From Marinilabiliaceae bacterium JC017 (GTDB lineage: Bacteria > Bacteroidota > Bacteroidia > Bacteroidales > Marinilabiliaceae): 64,000 nt of DNA. The translations under genes were made by a program, and so were the position numbers. Position 1 is the first letter of the stretch. Every line of letters starts with the position of its first letter. Below, piece by piece: positions 34,912 through 43,122 of the stretch. The notes under the pieces are model-generated. The model made no database searches and was not told the DNA's origin. It was given only the letters and a program-made list of their open reading frames with translations. The stretch spans positions 1 through 64,000 of the forward strand of contig RHGE01000011.1 of NCBI GenBank assembly GCA_004296775.1, given 5' to 3'.

Positions 34912-35205
34912 TTATCAGTTATCAGTGAACAGTTATCAGTGAACAGTTATCAGTTACCAGTTACCAGTTATCAGTGAACAGTTACCAGTTTTGCTTACTG
35001 CTTACTGCTTACTGTTTACTGCTCCCTGTTTACTGTTCCCTGTTTACTGCTCCCTGTTTACTGTTCCCTGTTTACTGCTCCCTGTTTACTGTTCCCTGTT
35101 TACTGCTCCCTGTTTACTGTTCCCTGTTTACTGCTCCCTGTTTACTGTTCCCTGTTTACTGCTCCCTGCTTACTGTTCCCTGTTTACTGTTCCCTGCTCC
35201 CTGTA
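34912..35205. repeat. 14/28-bp minisatellite with an inverted left arm
   Basis: From about 35013 rightward there are roughly 13 copies of the 14-mer TGTTTACTGYTCCC, with C and T at the Y position alternating so that the true period is 28 bp. The left part (34915-34989) is built from CAGTTATCAGTGAA and CAGTTAC units, whose GAACAGT is the inverse of the right arm's ACTGTTC. It fills the hemN-hemG gap. The open frames across it come from the repeat. Confidence 0.93.
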
Positions 35206-36579
35206 TCAAATAGACCGGGAATACTGTTTATCGTTGTTTTTTTGTAACGGATCGAACAGGGCGGCCACGTTACGTACGAAGAACTTACCCATTTCAGTAA
35301 AAGAGAAACGGTAGGGTGCTTCAATGTTGATGATGCCATCCTTTTGGAATTCCCTGAGCGCTTCAGTGGGCCAGTTGGCTTCAAAGCTGGATTTATCCCA
35401 GCCTGCTTGCTGAGCCAGGTCTTCCAGGTGGAATTGTTTGTTACACATTATCTCATTAATCACCGTCCTGGTTTGTGTTTCCCGGGAGGATAAGCGGTAG
35501 AACTTCCCAACCGCCAGTTGTTTTTTATCCATTGCTGCCATATAGGCATCAATATCTTTAATGGTCTGGAAATAGACACCATGTAACTGGCTGATGGCTG
35601 ATACGCCGAAGGCATAAACCTGGCCGGTGGTGCGCCGTGTGCAATAGCCCTGGAAATTACGGTGTAGCGCATTGTTGTTTTCTGCAATGGACAGCTCATC
35701 TTCCGGTCGTGCAAAATGGTCAATGCCAATGGCGGTAAAACCGTTTTGAGTCATGGTGTTGTAGGCTGTTTCAAACATCTCTACTTTCTGCGATGGCTCA
35801 GGCAGTCCGTGCTTTTCCAGGATACGTTGAGCCGGTTTCAGCTGTGGCAGGTGGGCATAAGAGAAAGTCACCAGTCTGTCGGGATTGAGAGCAATGGCCT
35901 GTTGCAGCATCTCTTTAATGGAGTGACTGGTTTGATAAGGCAAGCCATAGATGAAATCAAAATTCACCGCCATGGGGGTATCACTCTTGATGGCAGCCAT
36001 TAATTCCGGTATGGGAATGGTGGGCACGTCCCGGTTCACGGTATCCAACACTTTGGTGCTGAAATCCTGAATGCCCAGACTAATGCGGTTGAAGCCCATC
36101 TGTTTCAATCGACTGATGAAAGCAGGAGTCAGCAGTGCCGGGTTACATTCCATGGCAATCTCCGGCTTGTCGATAAAGGTGAAATGGGAGTGAAACAGTG
36201 CCATGATTTCACTAATCTGATCGGCAGAAAGGTAGTTGGGGGTACCGCCTCCCCAGTGTATCTGGGAAACCTTGCGTTTTTTATCCAACATGGCCACCAC
36301 CTGGTTAATTTCTTTCTTGAGCGCATCCAGGTATTGGCTTATCCGTTCCTGGTCTTTGCAGGTAACCGAGTTGCAGCCGCAGTAATGACAGATTTTCGAA
36401 CAAAAGGGGATGTGTACGTAGAGCGAAATATTTTCAGGCTGCTGTTGGTTAGATGCCTCAATAGCCTCCTGTATTTCGTTTTGCTCAAATTCGCCGTGAA
36501 AGAAATTGGCCGGTGGATAACTGGTGTAGCGCGGCACCGGGCGATTATATTTTTCTATTAATGATCTGTTAATTTTCAT
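35206..36579 (-). CDS. hemN: Oxygen-independent coproporphyrinogen III oxidase (radical SAM)
   Basis: 457 residues from the ATG at 36579 (a TTG at 36597 lies in a repeat-like leader). HIPFCSKICHYCGCN gives the 4Fe-4S ligands C60, C64 and C67 plus the extra C69 that marks true HemN rather than HemW. IHWGGGTPNYLS, LGIQDFSTKVLDTVNRD and NFDFIYGLPYQT are the SAM-binding and substrate motifs, and GIDHFARPEDEL matches the HemN-specific part. It decarboxylates coproporphyrinogen III to protoporphyrinogen IX without oxygen, in the step before HemG. The last residues overlap the edge of the 28-bp array. Confidence 0.95.
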   Translation of the reverse strand: MKINRSLIEKYNRPVPRYTSYPPANFFHGEFEQNEIQEAIEASNQQQPENISLYVHIPFCSKICHYCGCNSVTCKDQERISQYLDALKKEINQVVAMLDKKRKVSQIHWGGGTPNYLSADQISEIMALFHSHFTFIDKPEIAMECNPALLTPAFISRLKQMGFNRISLGIQDFSTKVLDTVNRDVPTIPIPELMAAIKSDTPMAVNFDFIYGLPYQTSHSIKEMLQQAIALNPDRLVTFSYAHLPQLKPAQRILEKHGLPEPSQKVEMFETAYNTMTQNGFTAIGIDHFARPEDELSIAENNNALHRNFQGYCTRRTTGQVYAFGVSAISQLHGVYFQTIKDIDAYMAAMDKKQLAVGKFYRLSSRETQTRTVINEIMCNKQFHLEDLAQQAGWDKSSFEANWPTEALREFQKDGIINIEAPYRFSFTEMGKFFVRNVAALFDPLQKNNDKQYSRSI

Positions 36580-36612
36580 ACGTGTATATTTAGACAAGAG
36601 ACAACAAAAGTA

Positions 36613-36700
36613 ACCGCAGAGACGCTGAGTCGCAGAGAAAAAGAAGGGTTGTTGCCCGTAGATAAACCTGTAAGCGTCCGAAGGACCTGACAGCGTTAAC
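36613..36700. repeat. GCAGAG module plus 36-bp element, copy A
   Basis: ACCGCAGAGACGCTGAGTCG (36613 on) is a low-complexity GCAGAG-type module. At 36665-36700 lies a 36-bp element from AACCTG to GTTAAC with the central GTCCGAAGGAC. Both recur in other gaps at 51.0, 51.2, 53.8 and 55.5 kb. Confidence 0.8.
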
Positions 36701-36774
36701 GACCCCTGTTTTTATTTAGATAATAGAATCTAAACACTGAGTCACAGAGTCCTTTTTTTAATAATCCGTCTGTG

Positions 36775-36960
36775 TGTCATATTTCATTTCCATGGTTGTT
36801 TCTATCTGTTTCAACCTATTTCCATTTGTTTCCCTATTTCTTTCCATCTGTCTCTACCTATTTCCATTTGATTCAATGTATTTCCATCTATTTCTACCTG
36901 TTTCCAATTGTTTCCATGGTTGTTTCCAACTATTTCAAGGTATTTCAATTTTTCACCTTC
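36775..36960. repeat. 10-bp phased TTTC repeat
   Basis: A run of units such as TTTCCATCTA, TTTCTACCTG, TTTCCAATTG and TTTCCAACTA, with the TTTC tract recurring every 10 bp for most of 180 bp. It lies between the MFS transporter and hemN. One helical turn per unit would put all tracts on one face of the DNA. Confidence 0.85.
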
Positions 36961-36984
36961 CCAAATTCTCAGTTTCTCAAATTC

Positions 36985-38196
36985 TCAATTATCCCCTTCC
37001 TCCTCATACAAAAAAGGAACCAAAATAAGCACCATCATGCAGATACCGGCCTCAATCATGAACAGGGTTGAATAGGAAAAGGCGCCGGCAATTTTTCCAC
37101 TCAGTACAGCCATAATCACACTGCTTAAATGGGTAATGACTATCTGAAGGGTGAAATCCGTTCCTTCACGTCCTTTTCTTACTTTGTCCATGGAGATGGT
37201 AAAGACGGCTACGGATGACATGCTGTAGGCACTCCACAGTATAGCGACGCCAACGTATATCATGGGGGTGGTTACCTCTGTTTGCGATATGATGGCAAAG
37301 AAAGAGGCAGCTATCAATCCGGCAATCACTGCCACCAGCAGGCCTGTTTTTCTTCCTTTTTGTTTTATGATATAACCGGCAACAAACGAGAAGCAAGCGC
37401 CAATAGCTGTTCCGAATACACCTGAAATGAAACCGATCTCTTTAATGGAATACCCCAGGTCAACCATATAGGGGCGTAACATGGCCAGGATACCAATGAG
37501 CCCGGAGTAGAATAATAGTAATAAAACGATGCGTTTAACGATTCCTTTCTGCCCGAAGAACCGGATGAGATCCATCATGGTGATGGGTGTTATCTTCCGT
37601 GGTTTAATGTCGTTGACACGTTTGCGGCTTGCCATAAGCGGCAGGAGTGCCAGGAGCACAAAGCCTGCCAGGGCCATCATCAGGTATTGCCAGCCCAGGG
37701 TGTGATAGATAATCAACATGACACCACTGCCCACCAGCGTGCCTAAGAAACTGCCGGAGGACTGAATGCTGTTGCCCATGCTGCGTTCTTTTTTGGAAAG
37801 TTGCAGGATGGCAAAGGCATCGGTGGCAATGTCCTGGGTGGCCGATGCAATAAAAGCAATCACCACGAGCACTATGATGGTGGTGAAATCGGTTTGCAGG
37901 TTGAAGAACCCCAGGCCAATGATGATAACGGCATAAAACAGCTCAGATGCCAGGATCCACCGGCGGTAATGGGCCGGCGTGTTGCCATTGCGATCTACCA
38001 GGGGCGCCCAAAGGAATTTGAATATCCAGGGGAGCTTGATCAGCTGAAGCATGCCGATGGATTCCAGGGAGTAGTTCTCCTGGCGCATGATAACCGGTAC
38101 CACCGTCGAGAAAAAACTCATTGGGATAGACTGTGCCAGGTAGAGTCCCAGGAGGGTGATGTATTTGTTATTCAGTTTTTGATATAATTTAGACAT
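36985..38196 (-). CDS. MFS transporter, AmpG/RhtX-like
   Basis: 403 residues with about 12 hydrophobic segments. The start ITLLGLYLAQSIPMSFFSTV, then VIMRQENYSLESIGMLQLIK and LPWIFKFLWAPLVDR, is characteristic of the AmpG/acetyl-CoA-transporter-like branch that includes the siderophore importers RhtX and FptX. ASATQDIATDAFAI is the matching loop 4 block. Its place directly after a TonB receptor supports import of the receptor's cargo across the inner membrane, but muropeptide transport (AmpG) cannot be excluded. A large stem-loop lies between receptor and transporter. Confidence 0.8.
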   Translation of the reverse strand: MSKLYQKLNNKYITLLGLYLAQSIPMSFFSTVVPVIMRQENYSLESIGMLQLIKLPWIFKFLWAPLVDRNGNTPAHYRRWILASELFYAVIIIGLGFFNLQTDFTTIIVLVVIAFIASATQDIATDAFAILQLSKKERSMGNSIQSSGSFLGTLVGSGVMLIIYHTLGWQYLMMALAGFVLLALLPLMASRKRVNDIKPRKITPITMMDLIRFFGQKGIVKRIVLLLLFYSGLIGILAMLRPYMVDLGYSIKEIGFISGVFGTAIGACFSFVAGYIIKQKGRKTGLLVAVIAGLIAASFFAIISQTEVTTPMIYVGVAILWSAYSMSSVAVFTISMDKVRKGREGTDFTLQIVITHLSSVIMAVLSGKIAGAFSYSTLFMIEAGICMMVLILVPFLYEEEGDN

Positions 38197-38265
38197 GTAT
38201 GCTGTTTAGCTGTTGTGTGGCTTTTCCTGATGAAAAGCGTCGTTAGTGCCGGCAAAATTAATAAT

Positions 38266-38308
38266 GAAAGAGTGAAAATAAGGATTTCTCCTTATGAATC
38301 ACTCTTTC
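38266..38308 (-). promoter_or_regulatory. Long stem-loop between the TonB receptor and MFS genes
   Basis: GAAAGAGTGA (38266-38275) pairs with TCACTCTTTC (38299-38308), and inside it ATAAGGA (38278-38284) pairs with TCCTTAT (38289-38295), leaving a TTTC loop. That is 17 pairs. It sits 168 bp after the receptor stop and 70 bp before the MFS start on the minus strand, and may terminate or limit read-through. Confidence 0.65.
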
Positions 38309-38475
38309 CATCTGTGGGAAATCAGACAATAGATTTATAGATAAGAGATAATAGAGTGCGAATGCAGCTGTGCTGAGATGCAGTGTTTGTCTATTTACTC
38401 ATTGACTATGTCGATTTTAAATATCTCATGTGTATTTATTCCAATTAATCATGGTTGTTGCACTTATTTAAGAAA

Positions 38476-40593
38476 TCAGATTTTAACCTTAAGACTTGCC
38501 CCAAAAGTCAGGGGCCTTCCTGCCTGCACAAACCGGCTGGCTCCCATTGGGAAATAGTAGGCATTGTACGATTCATCCAACAGGTTTTTACCCCAGATGC
38601 CGATATCGAAACGGTGTCCGGTAAAGGTCAGCTTACCATTCAGAAGACCGTAATAGGATTGCTTGGCCACGTTGTCTTCATACCAGTAAATGTCACCAAT
38701 GCCGTTATAGGTTACATCGATAATCATCGCATTGAATAGTTTACTTTTCAGGTCAATGGTGTAGTTGGCTCCGGTACTCAGGGTGTAACGCGGCACCAAA
38801 GGGATAAAATGGCCGCTGTAGTCCACGGACTCACTCTTTTTGTAATCGGTAAAAGTAGCTTCGGTGTACCCATAGTTGAAGAAGGTACGCAGCTTGTCAA
38901 CGGGACGGTAGGAGAGCTCTATCTCCACCCCTTTGGATTCCGACTCACCGGCATTGGTTAATTTGGAACCTCTGCCCGTATCCAGCGTCTGGTATATTTG
39001 CTGATCACTCCAGTCAATATAGAAGAACGCCAGGTTAGCCATCAGGCGGTTATCCAGCCACGACGATTTTAAACCTACTTCATAGTTCCAGCTCGATTCA
39101 GGATCAAAGGTGCGTTCGTCTTCCCGGTCAAAGGAGGTGTTGAAGCCACCGGTTTTATAACCTTTGGTAATGGACCCGTAAATATTGGCATTTTTTGAAA
39201 TAGTGTATTTCAATCCTATTTTGGGTGAAAAGGCAATAAAGTCAAGTTCATCATAGAACTTATTGAATTCAGTCATATTGCCCTCTTTTACCAGGTTGTG
39301 TAAATAATCCAGTGATGCCTTCTCGTAGTCCATGCGGATTCCAATGGTTAATGACAAACCATCTACAATGTAGTCATGGATAGTAGCCTGGTGGAATAGG
39401 GCAAATCCTTTGGTGACGAAATCATAATCCTTCACGTAGTCAGCGGGTGCTTTGGGATTCCCTTCAAAGAAAGAGCCAAAGTCCAGGGCCACCTGGCGGT
39501 CGTTTCCCTGCCTGAAAGCAAATGCGCCAAACAGCCAGTCTAAATCTTGCTGGCCAGGTGATTTCAGGGTAAGCTCCTGGGAAAACATGTTCTGGTCCTG
39601 GTCCTGAGTTACAAAATATTTATCTATAGGGGAGAAATCCTGGTCGATACCTTGCTTGTCATCGAAATATTGGTAGCTGGAGTTACTTTCCAAAATAAAG
39701 TGGTCGAACAGGAATTGCATGTACAGGTTATTGGCCAGCATATCGCGGTCGTAGGAACTGTAGCGGTTATAACTGATAGGCTGTGAAATGCCGGTCTCAT
39801 CATCATAAGCCGCATAGGGATACCCACCTTGTGCAGAGTAATCATAGGAAGTGATAAACTCGGCTTTAAACCGTTTGCCCGGATTAAACATTAAGCGGGC
39901 GCGGCCGGTGGCTGCTTCCAGGTCATCCACCTGTTCATTCAGGTATTCATTGGTGAAATAGCCGCCCAGCGAGGTGTAACTACCCGACAGGTTCAGTGAA
40001 AAAGCATCCGACAGCGGCTGGTTGTGGTAAATGGATCCTTTGAAACGGTCATAATTACCGCCTTCAGCTGTCAGTTCCGTGATGCGTTGATCTTTGGGCG
40101 CCCTGGTGTAGATATTGATGATGCCGCCCATGGTGTTACGCCCGTAGAGGGTTCCCTGCGGGCCGCGCAATACCTCAATGGATTCCACGTCGATCAGGTC
40201 AATATCATAGGTTGACTTTTCAAAGTACGGCACATGATCCACGTAAAGTCCCACAGAGGGAGAATTGATCTTGGAGCCGATCCCTCTCAGGTAGATGGGA
40301 GAGGTCAGCTTAGAACCGTAATCGGGCATGTATAGGTTGGGCACAATGGCTGAAAGGGCCTTGGTGGAGGTCAGCTCTTTCTGTTGGATGGCGGTGGCAT
40401 CAATGTGTGAAACTGCTGTCGGGAGGTCTTTGACTTTGACTTCCGATTTGGCCGATTTAACCACAAATTCCGGTAGCTCAATCACCGGTATCTCTGTGGT
40501 GTCCTGTAGCAGGCGTATGTGTTGAGCGGATGCCAGCGTGTTAACAAAAAGCATGGCGGCTATCAGATATGTTTTAAAAGTATTCGTTTGCAT
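38476..40593 (-). CDS. TonB-dependent receptor (siderophore/haem type)
   Basis: 705 residues from the ATG at 40593, which gives a signal peptide ending at LASAQ. Upstream in-frame starts only add an improbable leader. No regulatory N-terminal domain. The TonB-box region is IPVIELPEFVVKSAKSEVKV. Plug: LPTAVSHIDATAIQQKEL, LRGIGSKINSPSVGLYVDHV and IEVLRGPQGTLYGRNTMGG. Barrel: ends TFGASLKVKI, with NIYGSITKGYKTGGFN typical of the FyuA/OMR-type receptors. Not SusC-like. The MFS transporter follows, and haem-synthesis genes come after it, so iron-chelate or porphyrin uptake is likely. Confidence 0.93.
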   Translation of the reverse strand: MQTNTFKTYLIAAMLFVNTLASAQHIRLLQDTTEIPVIELPEFVVKSAKSEVKVKDLPTAVSHIDATAIQQKELTSTKALSAIVPNLYMPDYGSKLTSPIYLRGIGSKINSPSVGLYVDHVPYFEKSTYDIDLIDVESIEVLRGPQGTLYGRNTMGGIINIYTRAPKDQRITELTAEGGNYDRFKGSIYHNQPLSDAFSLNLSGSYTSLGGYFTNEYLNEQVDDLEAATGRARLMFNPGKRFKAEFITSYDYSAQGGYPYAAYDDETGISQPISYNRYSSYDRDMLANNLYMQFLFDHFILESNSSYQYFDDKQGIDQDFSPIDKYFVTQDQDQNMFSQELTLKSPGQQDLDWLFGAFAFRQGNDRQVALDFGSFFEGNPKAPADYVKDYDFVTKGFALFHQATIHDYIVDGLSLTIGIRMDYEKASLDYLHNLVKEGNMTEFNKFYDELDFIAFSPKIGLKYTISKNANIYGSITKGYKTGGFNTSFDREDERTFDPESSWNYEVGLKSSWLDNRLMANLAFFYIDWSDQQIYQTLDTGRGSKLTNAGESESKGVEIELSYRPVDKLRTFFNYGYTEATFTDYKKSESVDYSGHFIPLVPRYTLSTGANYTIDLKSKLFNAMIIDVTYNGIGDIYWYEDNVAKQSYYGLLNGKLTFTGHRFDIGIWGKNLLDESYNAYYFPMGASRFVQAGRPLTFGASLKVKI

Positions 40594-40900
40594 AACGTGT
40601 ATGTCAATAATAAACGGGGTGTAGTTATTTAATAGATCGTTTGACTTTGGATGAAGGACAGGTGACAAAGAGATAAAACATTTAGGTGATAATGTTTCGA
40701 TGCACAGTCGATCATGAACAGTCAGTTCGATTCTTATATAATAGTCTAGTGAACTATTGGTATAATGAAACAATAAGGTTCGGAACAGAGATTCACCCTT
40801 CTTATCAGGATGGGTGATGCGTTTATTTTTTGCTATCGGGCAAAAGGCAGCAGTTATCTATTCCTTAAGGATGATTTATCCTTTTTAAAATGAATGGTAG
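40594..40900. other. Leader region of the TonB receptor gene
   Basis: 307 bp. It includes TCACCC/GGGTGA (40793-40817) and AAGGAT/ATCCTT (40867-40883) stem-loops, the second close to the end of the upstream His-rich gene. I looked on the minus strand for cobalamin and TPP riboswitch motifs and did not see them. Confidence 0.35.
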
Positions 40901-41239
40901 TTAGCAAACGGGAGGGGGGCGGAAAAAGAGGTTGTGAAACAGCGCGATGTCTTTTTCACCGGGGAAATAATAAGAAGCGTAATGTTTTAAAAGAGGTTTG
41001 CCCGGAGGCGTTGGTTTGGTTTTGCTGATTACACTTTCTTGCTGATGGTAATAGGCAATGTCATGGGTGGTAGCGTAGTGTGTAGTGTTGTGACAGGATA
41101 CGGTGTTGTCAGAAAGGGGCAACGATGCAGGGATGGCTCCGTTTTTGGCAGCAGGAATACCCATGAGCATACACGAGAAGTAGACCACAAAAATGATCAT
41201 GTATGCAGGAAGAGATGCCAGTGAGCCGATAAAAAACAT
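40901..41239 (-). CDS. Small His-rich membrane-anchored or secreted protein
   Basis: 112 residues. An N-terminal hydrophobic segment (LPAYMIIFVVYFSCMLMGIP) acts as signal or anchor. Then comes a region rich in His and Cys, CHNTTHYATTHDIAYYHQQ, and the end LFHNLFFRPPPVC. The His/Cys clusters suggest metal binding outside the cytoplasm. It starts 3 bp after the stop of the preceding DUF4491-like gene and lies before the TonB receptor, so it is probably part of the same operon. No family recognised. Confidence 0.6.
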   Translation of the reverse strand: MFFIGSLASLPAYMIIFVVYFSCMLMGIPAAKNGAIPASLPLSDNTVSCHNTTHYATTHDIAYYHQQESVISKTKPTPPGKPLLKHYASYYFPGEKDIALFHNLFFRPPPVC

Positions 41240-41242
41240 GAG

Positions 41243-41569
41243 TTACTTTTTCTTTCTTTTAGGATTGGATGTAAACCATCCTTTGTTTACGCGTTGTTCC
41301 TGTTCAATTACTTCGGGAATGCCCCACCAGAAAACGAATGCAATGATACTAAAAATAGCCGAGAAGATAATGCTTGAAGTGAATAAAGCCAGACCTGCCA
41401 TAATGATTCCGATGATCAGAAACAGGATCCATATCTTTTTCGTGAACAGATATTCGCCTTTGATACAGGCCCAACGTCCCAGCCAGATGCTCAGGATGGT
41501 GGAAAGACCAAGGATGATACCACTCAGGTTAAGGGTAAATGTGCCTATTTGTATGGTTAGTTCATTCAT
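41243..41569 (-). CDS. DUF4491-like small membrane protein
   Basis: 108 residues with three hydrophobic segments (LSGIILGLSTILSIWLGRW, IWILFLIIGIIMAGLALF, FSAIFSIIAFVFWWGI) and the C-terminal tail EQEQRVNKGWFTSNPKRKKK, which resembles DUF4491. It overlaps the end of the preceding DUF4491 gene by 8 bp, and both have the same layout, so they are probably diverged paralogues. Function unknown. Confidence 0.75.
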   Translation of the reverse strand: MNELTIQIGTFTLNLSGIILGLSTILSIWLGRWACIKGEYLFTKKIWILFLIIGIIMAGLALFTSSIIFSAIFSIIAFVFWWGIPEVIEQEQRVNKGWFTSNPKRKKK

Positions 41570-41852
41570 CGTAGTGCCTGTTTGGATTACGTTTGGCCCG
41601 GCCTTGTAGAACCCGTTTGTGTTGCATGAATATTTCCAGGGTACTCCACATTAGCCCGGCACCCAAAACACCGGCCAGGATCGACCAAAAGCTTGGGAGG
41701 AGGGTGGAGATCAGAATAAGGATCACACCGGGGAGTGCCAGCATCCACCATACTTTCTTTCCGAAATAATACTCCAGCTTGATAACCACCGGGTGAAACA
41801 CCCCGATAATCACAAAGCAAATTAAACCGATGAGAATACCTTGTCCGTTCAT
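41562..41852 (-). CDS. DUF4491 family small membrane protein
   Basis: 96 residues: GILIGLICFVIIGVFHPVVI, KLEYYFGKKVWWMLALPGV, then a third hydrophobic segment and EIFMQHKRVLQGRAKRNPNR. This matches DUF4491, an inner-membrane family found in Bacteroidota. It is the first gene of the leftward series leading to the TonB receptor. Role unknown. Confidence 0.85.
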   Translation of the reverse strand: MNGQGILIGLICFVIIGVFHPVVIKLEYYFGKKVWWMLALPGVILILISTLLPSFWSILAGVLGAGLMWSTLEIFMQHKRVLQGRAKRNPNRHYDE

Positions 41853-42024
41853 GTGTTATAATTGACCGCAAATATACAGATTAAGATTTTTATAACCTCA
41901 GTGTCTTATTTGTGTGTTTCAGGTATTTTTGGGCAAAAGGTCACCTTCCTGTCTTACTACTCAGTATTCACCACTACTTTTCTGGTTGGTTCAGGTTAGG
42001 AATTATATTATGCCATGTTTAATT

Positions 42025-42100
42025 CGATGCATAAGGCCATGCTGTTGCAAAAATGACCCCTAATCCATTTAAACAAGTTTCGTAGTTACGACAGAATAAA
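42025..42100. repeat. Imperfect direct repeat, copy 1
   Basis: Begins CGATGCATAAGGCCATG, includes AATCCATTTAAAC and ends CGTAGTTACGACAGAA. The second copy lies about 260 bp away. The 608-bp gap 41853-42460 holds no gene that I can support. Confidence 0.7.
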
Positions 42101-42283
42101 GTAAAGAGAGTCGTTAAATTTTGTGATCTATCTAATAAAAAAAAAGGCCCCCTTAGAACAACCTTATCTTCCTTTTTTTAACCTTAGTAGCACAAGGCAA
42201 TTTTCAGGCAGCAACCTTATTATCTTATTTATTCAGGAAGGGCAAGGTGCCTGATAAGATCCATTTGTTATTCTGCGATCATC

Positions 42284-42360
42284 CGATGCATAAGACCATG
42301 ATGATACGAAATGTAAAATCCCCAATCCATTTGAACCAGTTCCGTAGTTACGACAGAAAA
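42284..42360. repeat. Imperfect direct repeat, copy 2
   Basis: Begins CGATGCATAAGACCATG, includes AATCCATTTGAAC and ends CGTAGTTACGACAGAA. CGTAGTTACG at its end is itself a short palindrome. Confidence 0.7.
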
Positions 42361-42395
42361 AAATACGTTTTGTGTGCAAGGAGGTGAAGTAGAAG

Positions 42396-42435
42396 AAAAA
42401 AATATCCCATCCGCTATTATCAACGAGTGGGATAT
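42396..42435 (-). terminator. Terminator of the small gene at 42461-42748
   Basis: ATATCCCA (42402-42409) pairs with TGGGATAT (42428-42435). The A run to its left becomes a T run on the minus strand, 25 bp past the stop codon. Confidence 0.75.
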
Positions 42436-42460
42436 GTAAAGTATTCAGGAAACGGGACTA

Positions 42461-42748
42461 TTAACAGGCAATTACTCTGCAACCCACATACACATTTTCG
42501 AAATTCTTATAGTTGGTACGAATGGCCGTTACGTTAACTTTGCTGTTTTTGGTATAGGCAGCAGCCAGCACCATTAAGATAGCGATGTTGTCCAGTTCAA
42601 TGTATAACAATTCTCCATTGGATAATGAAGCGGAAAGATATCCGGCATTGCCGGAAGCCGACGAAATGTTGGTAACGGTAACGTTTTTCCAGATTCGATT
42701 ATCCGATTTCACTTGTACTTTTTCTTCTTTACTTTCTATAGTATTCAT
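42461..42748 (-). CDS. Small conserved-looking protein, function unknown
   Basis: 95 residues from the ATG at 42748. The longer frame to 42862 lacks a plausible N-terminus. The protein starts with a charged MNTIESKEEKVQVKSDNRIW and then looks mostly beta (VTVTNISSASGNAGYLSASL, ELLYIELDNIAILMVLAAAY), ending FENVYVGCRVIAC. No signal peptide. A clean terminator and an isolated position support a real gene, but I do not recognise the family. Confidence 0.6.
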   Translation of the reverse strand: MNTIESKEEKVQVKSDNRIWKNVTVTNISSASGNAGYLSASLSNGELLYIELDNIAILMVLAAAYTKNSKVNVTAIRTNYKNFENVYVGCRVIAC

Positions 42749-43088
42749 AGCTTTTTGTTTTAAATGGTTATTCAAATGTTTTCGTTTTGCTTCTGAATGC
42801 AGAAGCGCTTTAACTGTGCACTGGTTATTTGCAGTGACCAATTTCCGTAAATCCAAAAGCAATGCAAAGAGAAATGGTTGAAGGGGTGGATTTGATGAGT
42901 AGAGTACACAAAAAATTGAGTGTACAATAACAATTCAAAAGAATGATAATCGAAAACGTTACCGGAAGGAGTTTGGTGGCGGGGAGTAGAAGATGTGGTG
43001 AAGTTTAAAACATTATCATTAACCCGGTTGGCGTTATTTAATAGATGGAAAATTCACTCGTTCGAATACAAGCATTAAAAGAATATGT

Positions 43089-43096
43089 TATTTTAG
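43089..43096 (+). promoter_or_regulatory. Possible -7 element of the DUF6377 gene
   Basis: TATTTTAG, followed by CACC, is one base from TAnnTTTG and lies 26 bp before the ATG at 43123. TATTTTAGCAC also occurs before the locus 2 sigma gene at 14275. It argues for the 43123 start over the upstream frame start at 43045. No -33 box seen. Confidence 0.35.
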
Positions 43097-43122
43097 CACC
43101 ACTAATCCTTTTCCAAATCATG

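Noticed and set aside
34974-35314. Two overlapping frames of LLPVYCSLFTAPC-type repeats
   Set aside because: Both read the same 14/28-bp minisatellite in different frames. Open in more than one frame means no coding constraint.
36774-37071. Two frames rich in Phe/Ser/Tyr next to the MFS gene
   Set aside because: They are translations of the 10-bp phased TTTC repeat and overlap the 3' end of the MFS gene on the other strand.
40594-40900. Cobalamin or TPP riboswitch before the TonB receptor
   Set aside because: I looked for the conserved boxes on the minus strand and saw only short unrelated stem-loops.
43045-43122. Longer N-terminus for the DUF6377 regulator
   Set aside because: It would put 26 residues before a clean signal sequence and would include the likely promoter, so the ATG at 43123 was preferred.
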